From JALOOX01 sp964557955 (lineage in GTDB: Bacteria; Desulfobacterota; Syntrophobacteria; Syntrophobacterales; Syntrophobacteraceae): a stretch of 64,000 bases of DNA. The position numbers and the translations under genes were made by a program. The notes under the pieces are model-generated. The model was not told the origin of the DNA, did no database searches, and was given only the letters and a program-made list of their open reading frames with translations. The stretch covers positions 1 through 64,000 of the forward strand of contig CAZLCS010000019.1 of assembly GCA_964557955.1 (NCBI GenBank), in the 5' to 3' direction. Of this stretch, positions 9,006-16,881 are shown in pieces. Numbering within the stretch: the stretch's first letter is position 1; each line of letters opens with the position of its first letter.

Positions 9006-10148
9006 TCAACCTCCCACGCGAATTTCTTCATCAGTCAGTGTCGTCGGATGCTCCATTCGATCCTGACGATCCCCCGTGCCGCTTCGCAGCGCCGCAGCAA
9101 GTTCTTTCACGGTCCTGGGCGGGGCTGGGAAGTCATTTTTGGCATCCATGGCAACGGCGCCCTCCGGACACCCGGTGGCGCAGGCGCCGCATCCGAAACA
9201 GCGCTCGAGGCTCACGGTGGGCAGACTGTCTTCACCCATGCGCAGCGCTCGGGGCGGGCAGCGCTCGATGCAGGTCTGGCAGGCCACGCAGCGCTCGGGG
9301 TCAAAGGTCGGCTGGTACCCCGAGTTGAAAACCCAGCCCGGCTTGGGTTGTTTCAGCACATGTCTCACGACCTCACAGTGCCAGCGATCGCAATTGCACA
9401 TGAAGTCAATCTCCTCGGTGGTGTTGCGGCTCATGTGGATCAGGCCGGCCTCCTCCGACCGGTCGAGGATTTCCTTGGCCTCTTCCCTGGTGATTCTCCT
9501 TCCGCCCAGACGCTCGACGAGGTTGTCGGCGATGTTTCCAAACCACATGCAGACATCGAGGGGCATCCCGTGAATGTCCTCTCCACGCAGCCTGGCGGCA
9601 TGGCGACAGTAGCAGGTCCCGACGGCGATGGAATCGTACTTCTGGATGTAGGTCATGACCTGGTCATAAGTGTGGATGGCGTTCCCTACCTTGATGGTTC
9701 GATCCACGGGAATGACCCTGGTGACGGGGAAAGAGATTTTCTGGACCCCTCCTGCCGATTCGTAAGCCTTTTTGTATGCGTGGATGAGCTCAGCAATTCT
9801 CTTCAGGTGATCGCTTTCTTCCCCCGCCATGAAATGAAACTCGAAGATGCCGGGCATGAAAGGCAGGCCCTGGTAGAGCACAGTTCCCGAGGCTGTCAAA
9901 GCTCCGCACAAACCCTTGTCCGCCATGCTCTCGAGGATTTTACGGACGTCATCAACGTCTCGGGTGGTCCTGGCGGCGACGTCTTCGGCCGAAGACGGCT
10001 TCCGCGAAAGGACGTTGTTGACCTCCGCCTCCGCCGGCGAAAAGAGCTCCTCCACCAGGGCGAAGAACTCGGGCACATCCATTCCGGCATAAGGTCCGCC
10101 GCGACTTTTCATCACTCCCAGCAGTTCCCTGTAAATCGGCTCGCTCAT
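9006..10148 (-). CDS. Iron-sulfur protein with N-terminal winged-helix-like region and two 4Fe-4S motifs
   Basis: This 380-residue protein has an N-terminal stretch (about 40-80, SSAEDVAARTTRDVDDVRKI) that reads like a winged-helix fold. A central part carries scattered cysteines (GTCYCRHAARLRG, CNCDRWHC). The C-terminal bacterial ferredoxin pair, about 286-345, is CVACQTCIERCPP and CFGCGACATGCPEGA. It has no signal peptide and is probably a cytoplasmic electron-transfer or redox-sensing protein; homologues are frequent in anaerobic Desulfobacterota, function unknown. A MarR gene lies upstream in the same direction, and a copy of the palindrome found before marR lies between the two genes. 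Confidence 0.82.
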   Translation of the reverse strand: MSEPIYRELLGVMKSRGGPYAGMDVPEFFALVEELFSPAEAEVNNVLSRKPSSAEDVAARTTRDVDDVRKILESMADKGLCGALTASGTVLYQGLPFMPGIFEFHFMAGEESDHLKRIAELIHAYKKAYESAGGVQKISFPVTRVIPVDRTIKVGNAIHTYDQVMTYIQKYDSIAVGTCYCRHAARLRGEDIHGMPLDVCMWFGNIADNLVERLGGRRITREEAKEILDRSEEAGLIHMSRNTTEEIDFMCNCDRWHCEVVRHVLKQPKPGWVFNSGYQPTFDPERCVACQTCIERCPPRALRMGEDSLPTVSLERCFGCGACATGCPEGAVAMDAKNDFPAPPRTVKELAAALRSGTGDRQDRMEHPTTLTDEEIRVGG

Positions 10149-10291
10149 CTGCGTCTCCTCGATTCTGTCGTCTCAATAGCAGGTTTGGGCGGTAAGAAGG
10201 GTTTTCGCTTTCCAGCGGAAGCCCTCAACTGCTCAGTATTTCCTTGAGGGGGGCCGTCCACAGCCCAATTCTTTCCTTGCAGACTGTTTAG

Positions 10292-10301
10292 TTGTACACA
10301 A
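10292..10301. promoter_or_regulatory. MarR-type operator copy before the iron-sulfur gene
   Basis: TTGTACACAA differs by one base from the perfect palindrome TTGTATACAA upstream of marR (10791-10800). Both are preceded by AG, giving AGTTGTAYACAA. It lies between the marR stop and the iron-sulfur gene, so this gene probably has its own regulated promoter. Confidence 0.55.
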
Positions 10302-10325
10302 GATATAGGGTCCAAAAAAATCCAC

Positions 10326-10739
10326 CTACCGCTGACGCAGTCTTTCCAGAAGCCCCTTCAACATCGCTTGTTCCTCCTTGCTGAGGTCTTTCAAGAATTC
10401 ACGATTGGCTTCTTCCACCAGAGGGCCGACGGCATCGGCGACCTTCTTCCCTTCCTGCGTAAGGCAGATCGTGATGGCGCGCCGATCTTCGGGGTTGGGC
10501 CGGCGTTCGCTGAAGCCCATCGCCTCGAGCCGATCCAGGATTCCCGTGAGCGTCGCACTGTCCAGGGAAACCCGGTCGCCGAGCTGTTTGGAGGTGATCC
10601 GGTCCTCGACGGCAAGGAAACCGAGGACCATGGCCTGAACAGCCGTCACACCCAGAGACGCAACCTTCTGACTCCAGAATCTCGAGCCCGCCTGACTGCA
10701 TTTGGCCAGGAGGAAGAAAACGCACTCGCTCATTTTCAT
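10326..10739 (-). CDS. MarR-family transcriptional regulator
   Basis: This 137-residue protein has the MarR winged-helix layout: a DNA-reading helix around TSKQLGDRVSLDSATLTGIL and the wing segment GFSERRPNPEDRRAITI with its conserved DRR. N- and C-terminal helices should form the dimer interface. Regulators of this type usually repress and respond to small ligands or oxidants. The N-terminus has one Cys (MKMSECVFF) and a second at residue 14, so redox control is possible but not shown. Palindromes lie upstream of its own start and ahead of the downstream iron-sulfur gene, implying autoregulation plus control of that gene. An ATG two codons in (10733) is an alternative start. Confidence 0.88.
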   Translation of the reverse strand: MKMSECVFFLLAKCSQAGSRFWSQKVASLGVTAVQAMVLGFLAVEDRITSKQLGDRVSLDSATLTGILDRLEAMGFSERRPNPEDRRAITICLTQEGKKVADAVGPLVEEANREFLKDLSKEEQAMLKGLLERLRQR

Positions 10740-10778
10740 CGGACGCCACCGTTCGACCCAGCTGTTCAGATTCTCGAA

Positions 10779-10797
10779 TATACAATTAAGTTGTATA
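10779..10797. promoter_or_regulatory. Palindromic operator upstream of marR
   Basis: TATACAA (10779-10785) and TTGTATA (10791-10797) form perfect 7-bp arms around TTAAG, about 40 bp upstream of the marR start. This is the typical size and placement for MarR autorepression. Confidence 0.6.
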
Positions 10798-10869
10798 CAA
10801 ATAAAATACAGGGGCTGGGAAGGCAGGTCAAGAGCAAACTGGGGGGTAGTGGGGCGCCTGTCGAGCGAA

Positions 10870-12000
10870 TCAAAAAAGGAGAGGAAGGCCGTCGGCCAGC
10901 AGGAAGCCCTTTCGAGTGGGGACGATGCGGCCGCCTCGCCGTTCCAAGATGCCCGAAGCCAGGAGCTCGAGCAAAATGGATGAAGCTCCTGGCCGTTGGA
11001 TCAGGAGGGATGCGTTCACCCCGCGTCGCGTTCTCAGCCCGAGAAACAGCCTCTCCAGCAGGAACTGCTCCTCGCTCAACTCCTCGAGTCCCTCCACCGG
11101 GAGCTCTCCCTTCCCCAGGCTCTCACAGTACTGTTGCACCGAGCGCGTGTTCCACCAGCGGTTCCCATCCCGGAAGGAGTGGGCGGAAGGCCCCAGTCCA
11201 AGATACGGAGTGTGATCCCAGTATTTCTGGTTGTGGCGGCAGACGGAGTCCGGAGAGCGGGCGAAATTGGAGATTTCATAGTGGAGAAATCCATGCTCCT
11301 CCAGAAATTCCGAGGTGAAGAGGAAGAGCTGTTCCCCCTCTTCTTCCGGAGGCAGTGCCAGCTTGCCTTCTAAAAAGAGCCTTTTGAAAGGCGTGTCGCC
11401 CTCGATGGTCATCATGTAGCAGGAAAGGTGGTCAGGTTCGAACCGCAGGACCTTCTCAAGCGTTCTCTCCCAGAGGATGCGATGAGGGACCGCGGGATCT
11501 GCTGAGAACCCATAGATCAGGTCGAGGCTCATGCGGTCGAAACCGGCAGAGCGGACCCTGTCCAGTGCTCGCAGCGTCTGCTCTGCCGTGTGCCGACGGC
11601 CCAGGAATCGAAGCTCGGAATCCTGCAGGGACTGCACGCCGAGGCTGATGCGGTTGAAGCCGAGGTTACGGAGCAATTCAAGACGCCTTTGGCAGACGTC
11701 GTCGGGATTGACTTCGATGGTGATTTCCGAGCGATCATCGAATTTGAAATAACGGTGCAGCACGGTCGCAAGGCGGTCGAGACGGCTGTCTTCCAGGACG
11801 CTCGGGGTGCCGCCCCCGACATAGAGCGAGTCGAACGGGCCGAAAGAGCCGGCCCGCAGCCGACATTCCTCCTCCAGCGCCCCAAGCCACGCGGGGATGA
11901 GCTCAAGCGCCGTGATGGAATTGAAATCGCAGTAGGGGCATTTGCTCAGGCAGAATGGGACATGGACGTAGAGGCCGGGGCGGGACCGGGAGTCACTCAT
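10870..12000 (-). CDS. hemW: HemW-like radical SAM protein
   Basis: This 376-residue protein belongs to the HemW/HemN-like radical SAM family. The CxxxCxxC cluster motif is at residues 17-24 (FCLSKCPYCDF). It is followed by VGGGTPS, the SAM-binding GGGTP, then ITIEVNPDD and the GVQSLQDSELRFLGRRH block. HemW is a heme-binding protein proposed to insert heme into respiratory enzymes, distinct from the true coproporphyrinogen oxidase HemN. Its start overlaps the end of lepA by 8 bp, so the two are translationally coupled; lepA-hemW adjacency is common in bacteria. Confidence 0.9.
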   Translation of the reverse strand: MSDSRSRPGLYVHVPFCLSKCPYCDFNSITALELIPAWLGALEEECRLRAGSFGPFDSLYVGGGTPSVLEDSRLDRLATVLHRYFKFDDRSEITIEVNPDDVCQRRLELLRNLGFNRISLGVQSLQDSELRFLGRRHTAEQTLRALDRVRSAGFDRMSLDLIYGFSADPAVPHRILWERTLEKVLRFEPDHLSCYMMTIEGDTPFKRLFLEGKLALPPEEEGEQLFLFTSEFLEEHGFLHYEISNFARSPDSVCRHNQKYWDHTPYLGLGPSAHSFRDGNRWWNTRSVQQYCESLGKGELPVEGLEELSEEQFLLERLFLGLRTRRGVNASLLIQRPGASSILLELLASGILERRGGRIVPTRKGFLLADGLPLLF

Positions 12001-13789
12001 TCTTGGTTTTCAGGACGGCCACGAAGGCGCTTTGGGGGATGGTCACCGAGCCCACGACTTTCATTCTGGCCTTCCCTTTCTTCTGCTTTTCGAGAAGCTT
12101 CCGTTTCCGTGTGATGTCGCCTCCGTAGCACTTGGCCGTCACATCCTTTCGGAAGGGTGAGATGGTCGATCTCGAGATGATCTTGCCGCCGATGGCTCCC
12201 TGGATGGCGATTTTGAACTGGTGCCGCGGGATTTCCTCCTTGAGGCGGTCGCAGACCTGCACTCCCCATTCCCGGGCCCGCAGTCGGTGGACGATGAGCG
12301 ATAGGGCATCCACCTTTTCCCCGTTCACCAGAATATCGAGCTTCACCAAATCGCTCTCCCGGTATCCGCTCAATTCGTAGTCGAAGGAGCCGTACCCCTG
12401 TGTCACCGTCTTGAGCCGGTCGTAGAAGTCGAAAACCACTTCAGCCAGAGGCATCTCCAGGGTCATCTCGATGCGGCCGGGCGTCGGGTAATGAAACTTG
12501 GACTCCGTGCCGCGCCGCTCCATGCAGAGCTTCATGACGGCGCCCATGTACCGCTCGGGGATGAGGATGGAAGCTTTGATGAAGGGCTCGGCACAGCTCT
12601 CGATCTCCAGCACATCGGGGTAGTAGGTGGGATTGTCCACCATCACCGTCGTTCCGTCTTTCAGCCTGAATTCGTACTGCACGCTGGGAACCGTCATAAT
12701 GATGGCCTGATCGAACTCGCGCTCCAGCCGCTCCTGAACGATCTCCAGGTGGAGCAATCCCAGAAACCCGCATCGAAATCCCTGGCCCAGGGCCGCCGAG
12801 GAGTCTTTCTGGTAAACCAGCGAGGCGTCGTTCAGCTTGTACTTCTCCAGGGCATCGGAGAGGGACTGATATTCATCGGAGGAGATGGGATAGATGGATG
12901 AAAACACGACCGGCTTCACTTCCTTGAAGCCGGGGAGCGGAGAGGATGTGGGATGGTCATCCAGGGTCACCGTGTCCCCGACGTGAACATCCCTGATGGT
13001 CTTGATCCCGGCAATGAGGTAGCCCACCGATCCTGCCGCAAGCTCCTTCCTCGGTTCCCTGTTGATCTTGAAGAGCCCGATTTCCTCAACTTTGTATGCG
13101 GCGTCATTGTACATGAGGCGGATCACGTCGCCGGGGTGAAGGGCACCGTCGAAGATCCGGCAGCTGACAATGGTGCCCCTGAACGGGTCATAGTGAGCAT
13201 CGAAGATGAGCGCCGAAAGAGGGGCATCCCTGGATCCCTTGGGAGGCGGAATTCGCTCCACAATGGCTTCGAGGAGCTCCTGGATCCCGATCCCCTCCTT
13301 GGCCGAGCAGAGCAGTGCATCATCCGAATTCAGGCCCAGCTCCGTTTCGATCTGTTCTTTGGCAAGCTCGATGTCGGCCGAAGGCAGATCGATCTTGTTG
13401 ATGACAGGGATGATGGTCAGATCGTGCTCCATGGCTGCATAGAGGTTGGCCACCGTCTGGGCTTCAACTCCCTGGGAGGCGTCCACCAGCAGCAGAACCC
13501 CTTCGCAGGAGGCCAGGGCACGGGAGACTTCGTAGGAAAAATCCACGTGGCCGGGTGTGTCGATGAGATTGAGCTCGTAGTCCTCTCCGGCTTTGCTGCG
13601 GTAAGGGAGCGTGACGCTCTGGCTCTTGATGGTGATCCCCCGCTCGCGCTCGATGTCCATCGTGTCGAGCATCTGATCCCGAAATTGCCTGTCGGTGACG
13701 AGTCCCGTGTACTGGATGAGCCGATCGGCCAGGGTGGATTTACCGTGGTCGATATGGGCGATGATGCTGAAATTGCGAATTTTTGGCAT
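11993..13789 (-). CDS. lepA: Elongation factor 4 (LepA)
   Basis: This 598-residue translational GTPase acts on stalled ribosomes. G-domain motifs are clear: AHIDHGKSTL (P-loop), DTPGHVDF and NKIDLPSAD, with the switch region RERGITIKSQSV. The C-terminus (DVTAKCYGGDITRKRKLLEKQKKGK) is specific to LepA. ATG 13789 (MPKIRNFSIIAH) is preceded by CCGGAG and matches the family length; a 14-codon upstream extension is not expected. It leads a two-gene unit with hemW. Confidence 0.95.
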   Translation of the reverse strand: MPKIRNFSIIAHIDHGKSTLADRLIQYTGLVTDRQFRDQMLDTMDIERERGITIKSQSVTLPYRSKAGEDYELNLIDTPGHVDFSYEVSRALASCEGVLLLVDASQGVEAQTVANLYAAMEHDLTIIPVINKIDLPSADIELAKEQIETELGLNSDDALLCSAKEGIGIQELLEAIVERIPPPKGSRDAPLSALIFDAHYDPFRGTIVSCRIFDGALHPGDVIRLMYNDAAYKVEEIGLFKINREPRKELAAGSVGYLIAGIKTIRDVHVGDTVTLDDHPTSSPLPGFKEVKPVVFSSIYPISSDEYQSLSDALEKYKLNDASLVYQKDSSAALGQGFRCGFLGLLHLEIVQERLEREFDQAIIMTVPSVQYEFRLKDGTTVMVDNPTYYPDVLEIESCAEPFIKASILIPERYMGAVMKLCMERRGTESKFHYPTPGRIEMTLEMPLAEVVFDFYDRLKTVTQGYGSFDYELSGYRESDLVKLDILVNGEKVDALSLIVHRLRAREWGVQVCDRLKEEIPRHQFKIAIQGAIGGKIISRSTISPFRKDVTAKCYGGDITRKRKLLEKQKKGKARMKVVGSVTIPQSAFVAVLKTKNE

Positions 13790-14010
13790 GGTTCTCCGGT
13801 GGCTTAAATCTAAGGAATAGTATCCGTACAAACGTCTAAACTTGGAAAGATTAGCTTATTGATGCAGTCGGGTAAATATAAAAGGAAATCCCTGACTGGG
13901 ATGATTCAGGAGGGGCGTTGGTGTGTCAGGAAGGGCAGCTGTGTGCCGTTCCTGATGCTGATGTTCCCGAAGTCAAAAGCCGCCGTGGAGAGCGGGCACG
14001 GTCATGGCGC

Positions 14011-14040
14011 CCACGGGCAAGCTCCGCTTGGCCCGTGGGA
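14011..14040. repeat. Strong inverted repeat downstream of the 14100-14387 gene
   Basis: CCCACGGGC (14011-14019) pairs with GCCCGTGGG (14032-14040), and the AAGC/GCTT inside extends the hairpin. No T-run follows on either strand, so it may be a poor terminator or a REP-like element. The surrounding stretch 13790-14099 holds no recognisable gene. Confidence 0.5.
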
Positions 14041-14099
14041 CCCGTCCTGGCCAGGCAAACGGGTTCTGATCCATCAAGATGGGTCTCCGCCGTGCTGCA

Positions 14100-14387
14100 C
14101 TAATTCGATCCGTCCTGGGATGCAGCACCTCTTCCTGCACCGGGCCCTCTTCTTTGGGAGAAGTAGGGGCAGTTCTTGCCGCGATTGGGACCGTTGGCCC
14201 CTTGATTCCTCATGCATTGACCCCTGCCTCCGCGCCCCATGCCCATCCCCGCAGGTTCTCCCGTCACCGGGCAGATCCATTCGGTCTGCCCTTGTGTCGA
14301 AGTGTTCTGCTGCTGCGCCTCGGCGGCCGTCAAGCCCAGGACCCACACCCATGCCACCAGAAACATACAGGTTGCTGCTTTTCTCAT
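14100..14387 (-). CDS. Small secreted Gly/Arg/Cys/Met protein
   Basis: This 95-residue product has a convincing signal peptide (residues 1-25, ending LTAAEA). The mature part is small and rich in Gly, Arg, Gln and Asn, with WICPVTGEPAGMGMGRGG and three Cys (CPVTG, QCMRNQ, NCPYF). GAGGAG lies about ten bases before ATG 14387. The paired cysteines and Met-Gly runs would suit metal binding or a disulfide-stabilised periplasmic peptide, but I do not recognise the family. Confidence 0.6.
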   Translation of the reverse strand: MRKAATCMFLVAWVWVLGLTAAEAQQQNTSTQGQTEWICPVTGEPAGMGMGRGGRGQCMRNQGANGPNRGKNCPYFSQRRGPGAGRGAASQDGSN

Positions 14388-15159
14388 GATTCGTGTCTCC
14401 TCTTCATCTCATGGTTTCCTTTGAGGACCAAAGGTCGAAGGATTCTCACACTCTGATCACTTATGGCTCGCTCCACCGCAATCAGCCCTCGACCTGTCCC
14501 TTCTTCATTCCGCTCATCCCTGCGCCGGCGCCTCCACTGTTTCCTTGTCGCTTCCCACATTAGGCATGCTTCGTGCCAGCATTCCCTCATGAACGATGCA
14601 GGGAGGCCTGATCCATTGCCTGCCAATGCTTCAGCACGAATTGCCGACCCTGGCGGGGCGACCGGCCACCTGAAGTGAGATGGATAAAATGTATCCAAAT
14701 CATGGGTTCGGCGTGGGTCACGTTGATCCATTTCGCTACCTTACGACCTGGTTTCGCTAACGCGTTGCGCTTTCAAAATCGAGGGATTTGCCTACTCGGT
14801 TTCAGCTTCGGCATTATATTGATGGTGTCGGCCCAGGGCGAGCAACCGGTGGTGGGTTTGCACCCGAAGCAGTCGATGAGCTGCCGCCATTCCGGTGTCT
14901 CTGATTCCTTGGGTGGACATGAGCTTCTTTCGTGGGAGATTGTCCTCGACATGGAGTGGGTGGCTGAGGGAGATCTCGTGAGTTAGACTGGGTGCAACCT
15001 CAACACGACATAAGGGTGTGGGGATTTGGCTGGCCTGAAAGAGCGGGATGGAGCATTAGGAAATGCGCGATTTCGATGTGCCCCGGCTCGGCCTGGAGCA
15101 GATGGTATGACCATGCGAGAGGGTGGGGGATCTTCTGCGAAGTGCTGCATTCGCCTCAC
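14388..15159. other. Long stretch without a recognisable gene
   Basis: About 770 bp between the small secreted protein and the CBM48-like gene. Frames are open in places but show Arg-rich or mixed composition without family features. It may hold decayed coding sequence and the divergent promoters of both neighbours. No tRNA-like or terminator structure was found. Confidence 0.35.
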
Positions 15160-15171
15160 ATGGAGAAGGTC

Positions 15172-15555
15172 GTGAGCAAGGAAAGGAATCTGGCGTTTGG
15201 GATTCAGTCCGTCGGTATGCTGGGTGCGGCTTTGGTCCTCTCGATCATCCTGGTACCGCCGGCTCATTCGACTGCGGGACCGGAAACCGGAGAGGGTTTT
15301 CTGGTGGTGGAATTCTACTATTTTGACTCGCGCGCGGAAAAAGTAAGTGTTGTCGGGAGTTTCAACCAATGGGCTCCGGACGCTCATGTCATGGAGAAAG
15401 ATGGTGACCGGTGGTCGTTGCAGATACCGTTGCCTCCCGGTCGCTACGAATATGCCTTCCTGATCGATGATCGGGTCTGGAAAGCCGATCCGGCGTCGCT
15501 TGTGCAGGAGAAGAGCGGCTTCGGAGCTTCCAACTCCATACTGGTTGTAGAATAG
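15172..15555 (+). CDS. Secreted single-domain AMPK/CBM48-like (glycogen-binding type) protein
   Basis: About 127 residues. The N-terminus is a hydrophobic export signal (LGAALVLSIILVPPAHS). The rest is one early-set beta domain of the AMPK/CBM48 type: VVGSFNQWAPD, LPPGRYEYAFLIDD, then DP and GFGASNSILVVE. These domains bind alpha-glucans in AMPK and branching enzymes. I prefer GTG 15172, which has GGAG at good spacing; ATG 15160 is four codons further out and lacks a site. The domain is clearly paralogous to the C-terminus of the product of 16255-16881, two genes downstream. Role unknown; a secreted ligand-binding or decoy partner of that protein is inference. Confidence 0.75.
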   Translation: MSKERNLAFGIQSVGMLGAALVLSIILVPPAHSTAGPETGEGFLVVEFYYFDSRAEKVSVVGSFNQWAPDAHVMEKDGDRWSLQIPLPPGRYEYAFLIDDRVWKADPASLVQEKSGFGASNSILVVE

Positions 15556-15644
15556 TCGATGAGATCTTGTGACTTGGATTCATGCGGGAATGTATATGTG
15601 CATGAAATCCTATTTCAAGACATACTTAGCGCTTGGATGGCCTG

Positions 15645-16229
15645 ATGAGTTCGGATCCGGACCAGGAAGTCATAGCCTCCGTGCTGGAGGGGGACGTGGA
15701 CGCCTATGCGGTGTTGGTGGTGCGGTATCAGAAAGCCATCTACAATTTGATGTATCGCATGACCGGTTGCCAGGAAAGTGCCCTGGATCTCTCACAAGAC
15801 ACGTTCATTCGAGCTTATGAGCAACTGCATCGATTCAAACAGGGGAGCCGTTTTTTTCCTTGGATCTACACGATCGGGCTGAATATCTCCCGCAATTTTC
15901 TGAGGCGGGATAAATCGTCTCGGCATGTGCCTATAGAGAGCTGGGAGCCCGGTACACTTGATGATGGATTTCAGGAGAACGAAGAAAACCTGTGTGCCCG
16001 TCTCGATCTGGAGCGGCTTGAAGACTCCCTGTCGCGGCTGCCGCCGGACTACAGGGAGGCGATCATCCTTCGGTACCGAGAGGAGCTGTCACTGGAGGAG
16101 GTGGCGATTGCATTGAACATCTCCCTGAGTGGAGCCAAGATGAGGGTTCACCGGGGACTGCGCAAGCTCAGGGTATTGATGGAGAATGGAAGCCAGGAAG
16201 ACAGTAATTGCTGTGCATCGAATGCATGA
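15645..16229 (+). CDS. ECF-type RNA polymerase sigma factor
   Basis: About 194 residues in the two-domain layout of extracytoplasmic-function sigma factors. Region 2 lies near residues 20-90 (YQKAIYNLMYRMTG, DLSQDTFIRAYEQL, FFPWIYTIGLNISRNFLRR). Region 4 lies near 125-180 (LSRLPPDYREAIILRYREEL, SLEEVAIALNISLSGAKMRV). ATG 15645 (MSSDPDQEVI) is the likely start; TTG 15633 is possible but weaker. The next gene encodes a membrane protein with anti-sigma topology, the usual genetic partner. Which promoters it serves cannot be read from the window. Confidence 0.9.
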   Translation: MSSDPDQEVIASVLEGDVDAYAVLVVRYQKAIYNLMYRMTGCQESALDLSQDTFIRAYEQLHRFKQGSRFFPWIYTIGLNISRNFLRRDKSSRHVPIESWEPGTLDDGFQENEENLCARLDLERLEDSLSRLPPDYREAIILRYREELSLEEVAIALNISLSGAKMRVHRGLRKLRVLMENGSQEDSNCCASNA

Positions 16230-16254
16230 GGCCGGCTTGGCCAAAAGGGAAGTG

Positions 16255-16881
16255 ATGAAGAGGAATCAGGGGGTGGAAAACAGGTCGGCGCTTCAGGGCG
16301 GTGTTTTTCACGTAAGGGATGAGGAGCTTCACCGCGACCTCATCAATGGCCTTCGGCGAATGGAATACCGCGACCCGCCGCCGGAGCTTCTGTCAGCAGT
16401 GATGAGAGGGGTGCGCACATCCAGGCTGCCCTGGTGGCAGCGTTTAAGGCGCTGGGCCACCGCTCCGCGGTCGCTGGTGTTCACCCCCATTCAGCTCGCC
16501 CCGGTGGCGCTCCTTCTGCTTGTCATAGGTTCGACGGCTATCTATCAGTCATTGCAGCCCCAACAACCGCAGTTGAGCCCCCTGTCGCTGAATGGGGCCA
16601 CTCAGCAGGTGAAGCTGGTGCTCACCATGCCGAATGCCAAATCCGCTGCGGTCATCGGAAGCTTCAACGACTGGCAGCCGAAAGGCTACGAGATGAGCTG
16701 GAGTGAGGATGAAGGGGCCTGGACGGTGTTGCTGCGCCTCCCCAAGGGGAGGTACGAGTATGCTTTTGTGGTGGACGAGGAAATCATTCCGGACCCCTTC
16801 GCCGGCATCTACCAGGAAGACGGCTTTGGGAATCTCAATGCAGTACTGATGGTGGGGAATGGTCATGAAACGCAGATATGA
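16255..16881 (+). CDS. Anti-sigma-like membrane protein with a periplasmic AMPK/CBM48-like domain
   Basis: About 208 residues. A cytoplasmic N-terminus of about 80 residues (EELHRDLINGLRRMEYRDPP) is followed by one membrane segment (LAPVALLLLVIGSTAIY). The outer C-terminal domain is of AMPK/CBM48 type: AAVIGSFNDWQP, LPKGRYEYAFVVDE, and a GFGNLNAVLMV end. Position right after an ECF sigma gene and this topology suggest an anti-sigma factor, but no zinc-binding anti-sigma motif (HxxxCxxC) is seen. The start is uncertain; ATG 16255 has AAAAGGGA upstream, while 16186 and 16222 are also in frame. The 3' end overlaps the next gene. Confidence 0.72.
   Translation: MKRNQGVENRSALQGGVFHVRDEELHRDLINGLRRMEYRDPPPELLSAVMRGVRTSRLPWWQRLRRWATAPRSLVFTPIQLAPVALLLLVIGSTAIYQSLQPQQPQLSPLSLNGATQQVKLVLTMPNAKSAAVIGSFNDWQPKGYEMSWSEDEGAWTVLLRLPKGRYEYAFVVDEEIIPDPFAGIYQEDGFGNLNAVLMVGNGHETQI

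Noticed and set aside
13859..14389. 176-codon plus-strand frame
   Set aside because: Most of it is antisense to the small secreted gene, which has a signal peptide and a good ribosome-binding site.
14384..14731. 115-codon minus-strand frame ending on the ATG of the small secreted protein
   Set aside because: The ATGA overlap is suggestive, but the product is Arg-rich and featureless and has no clear start signal.
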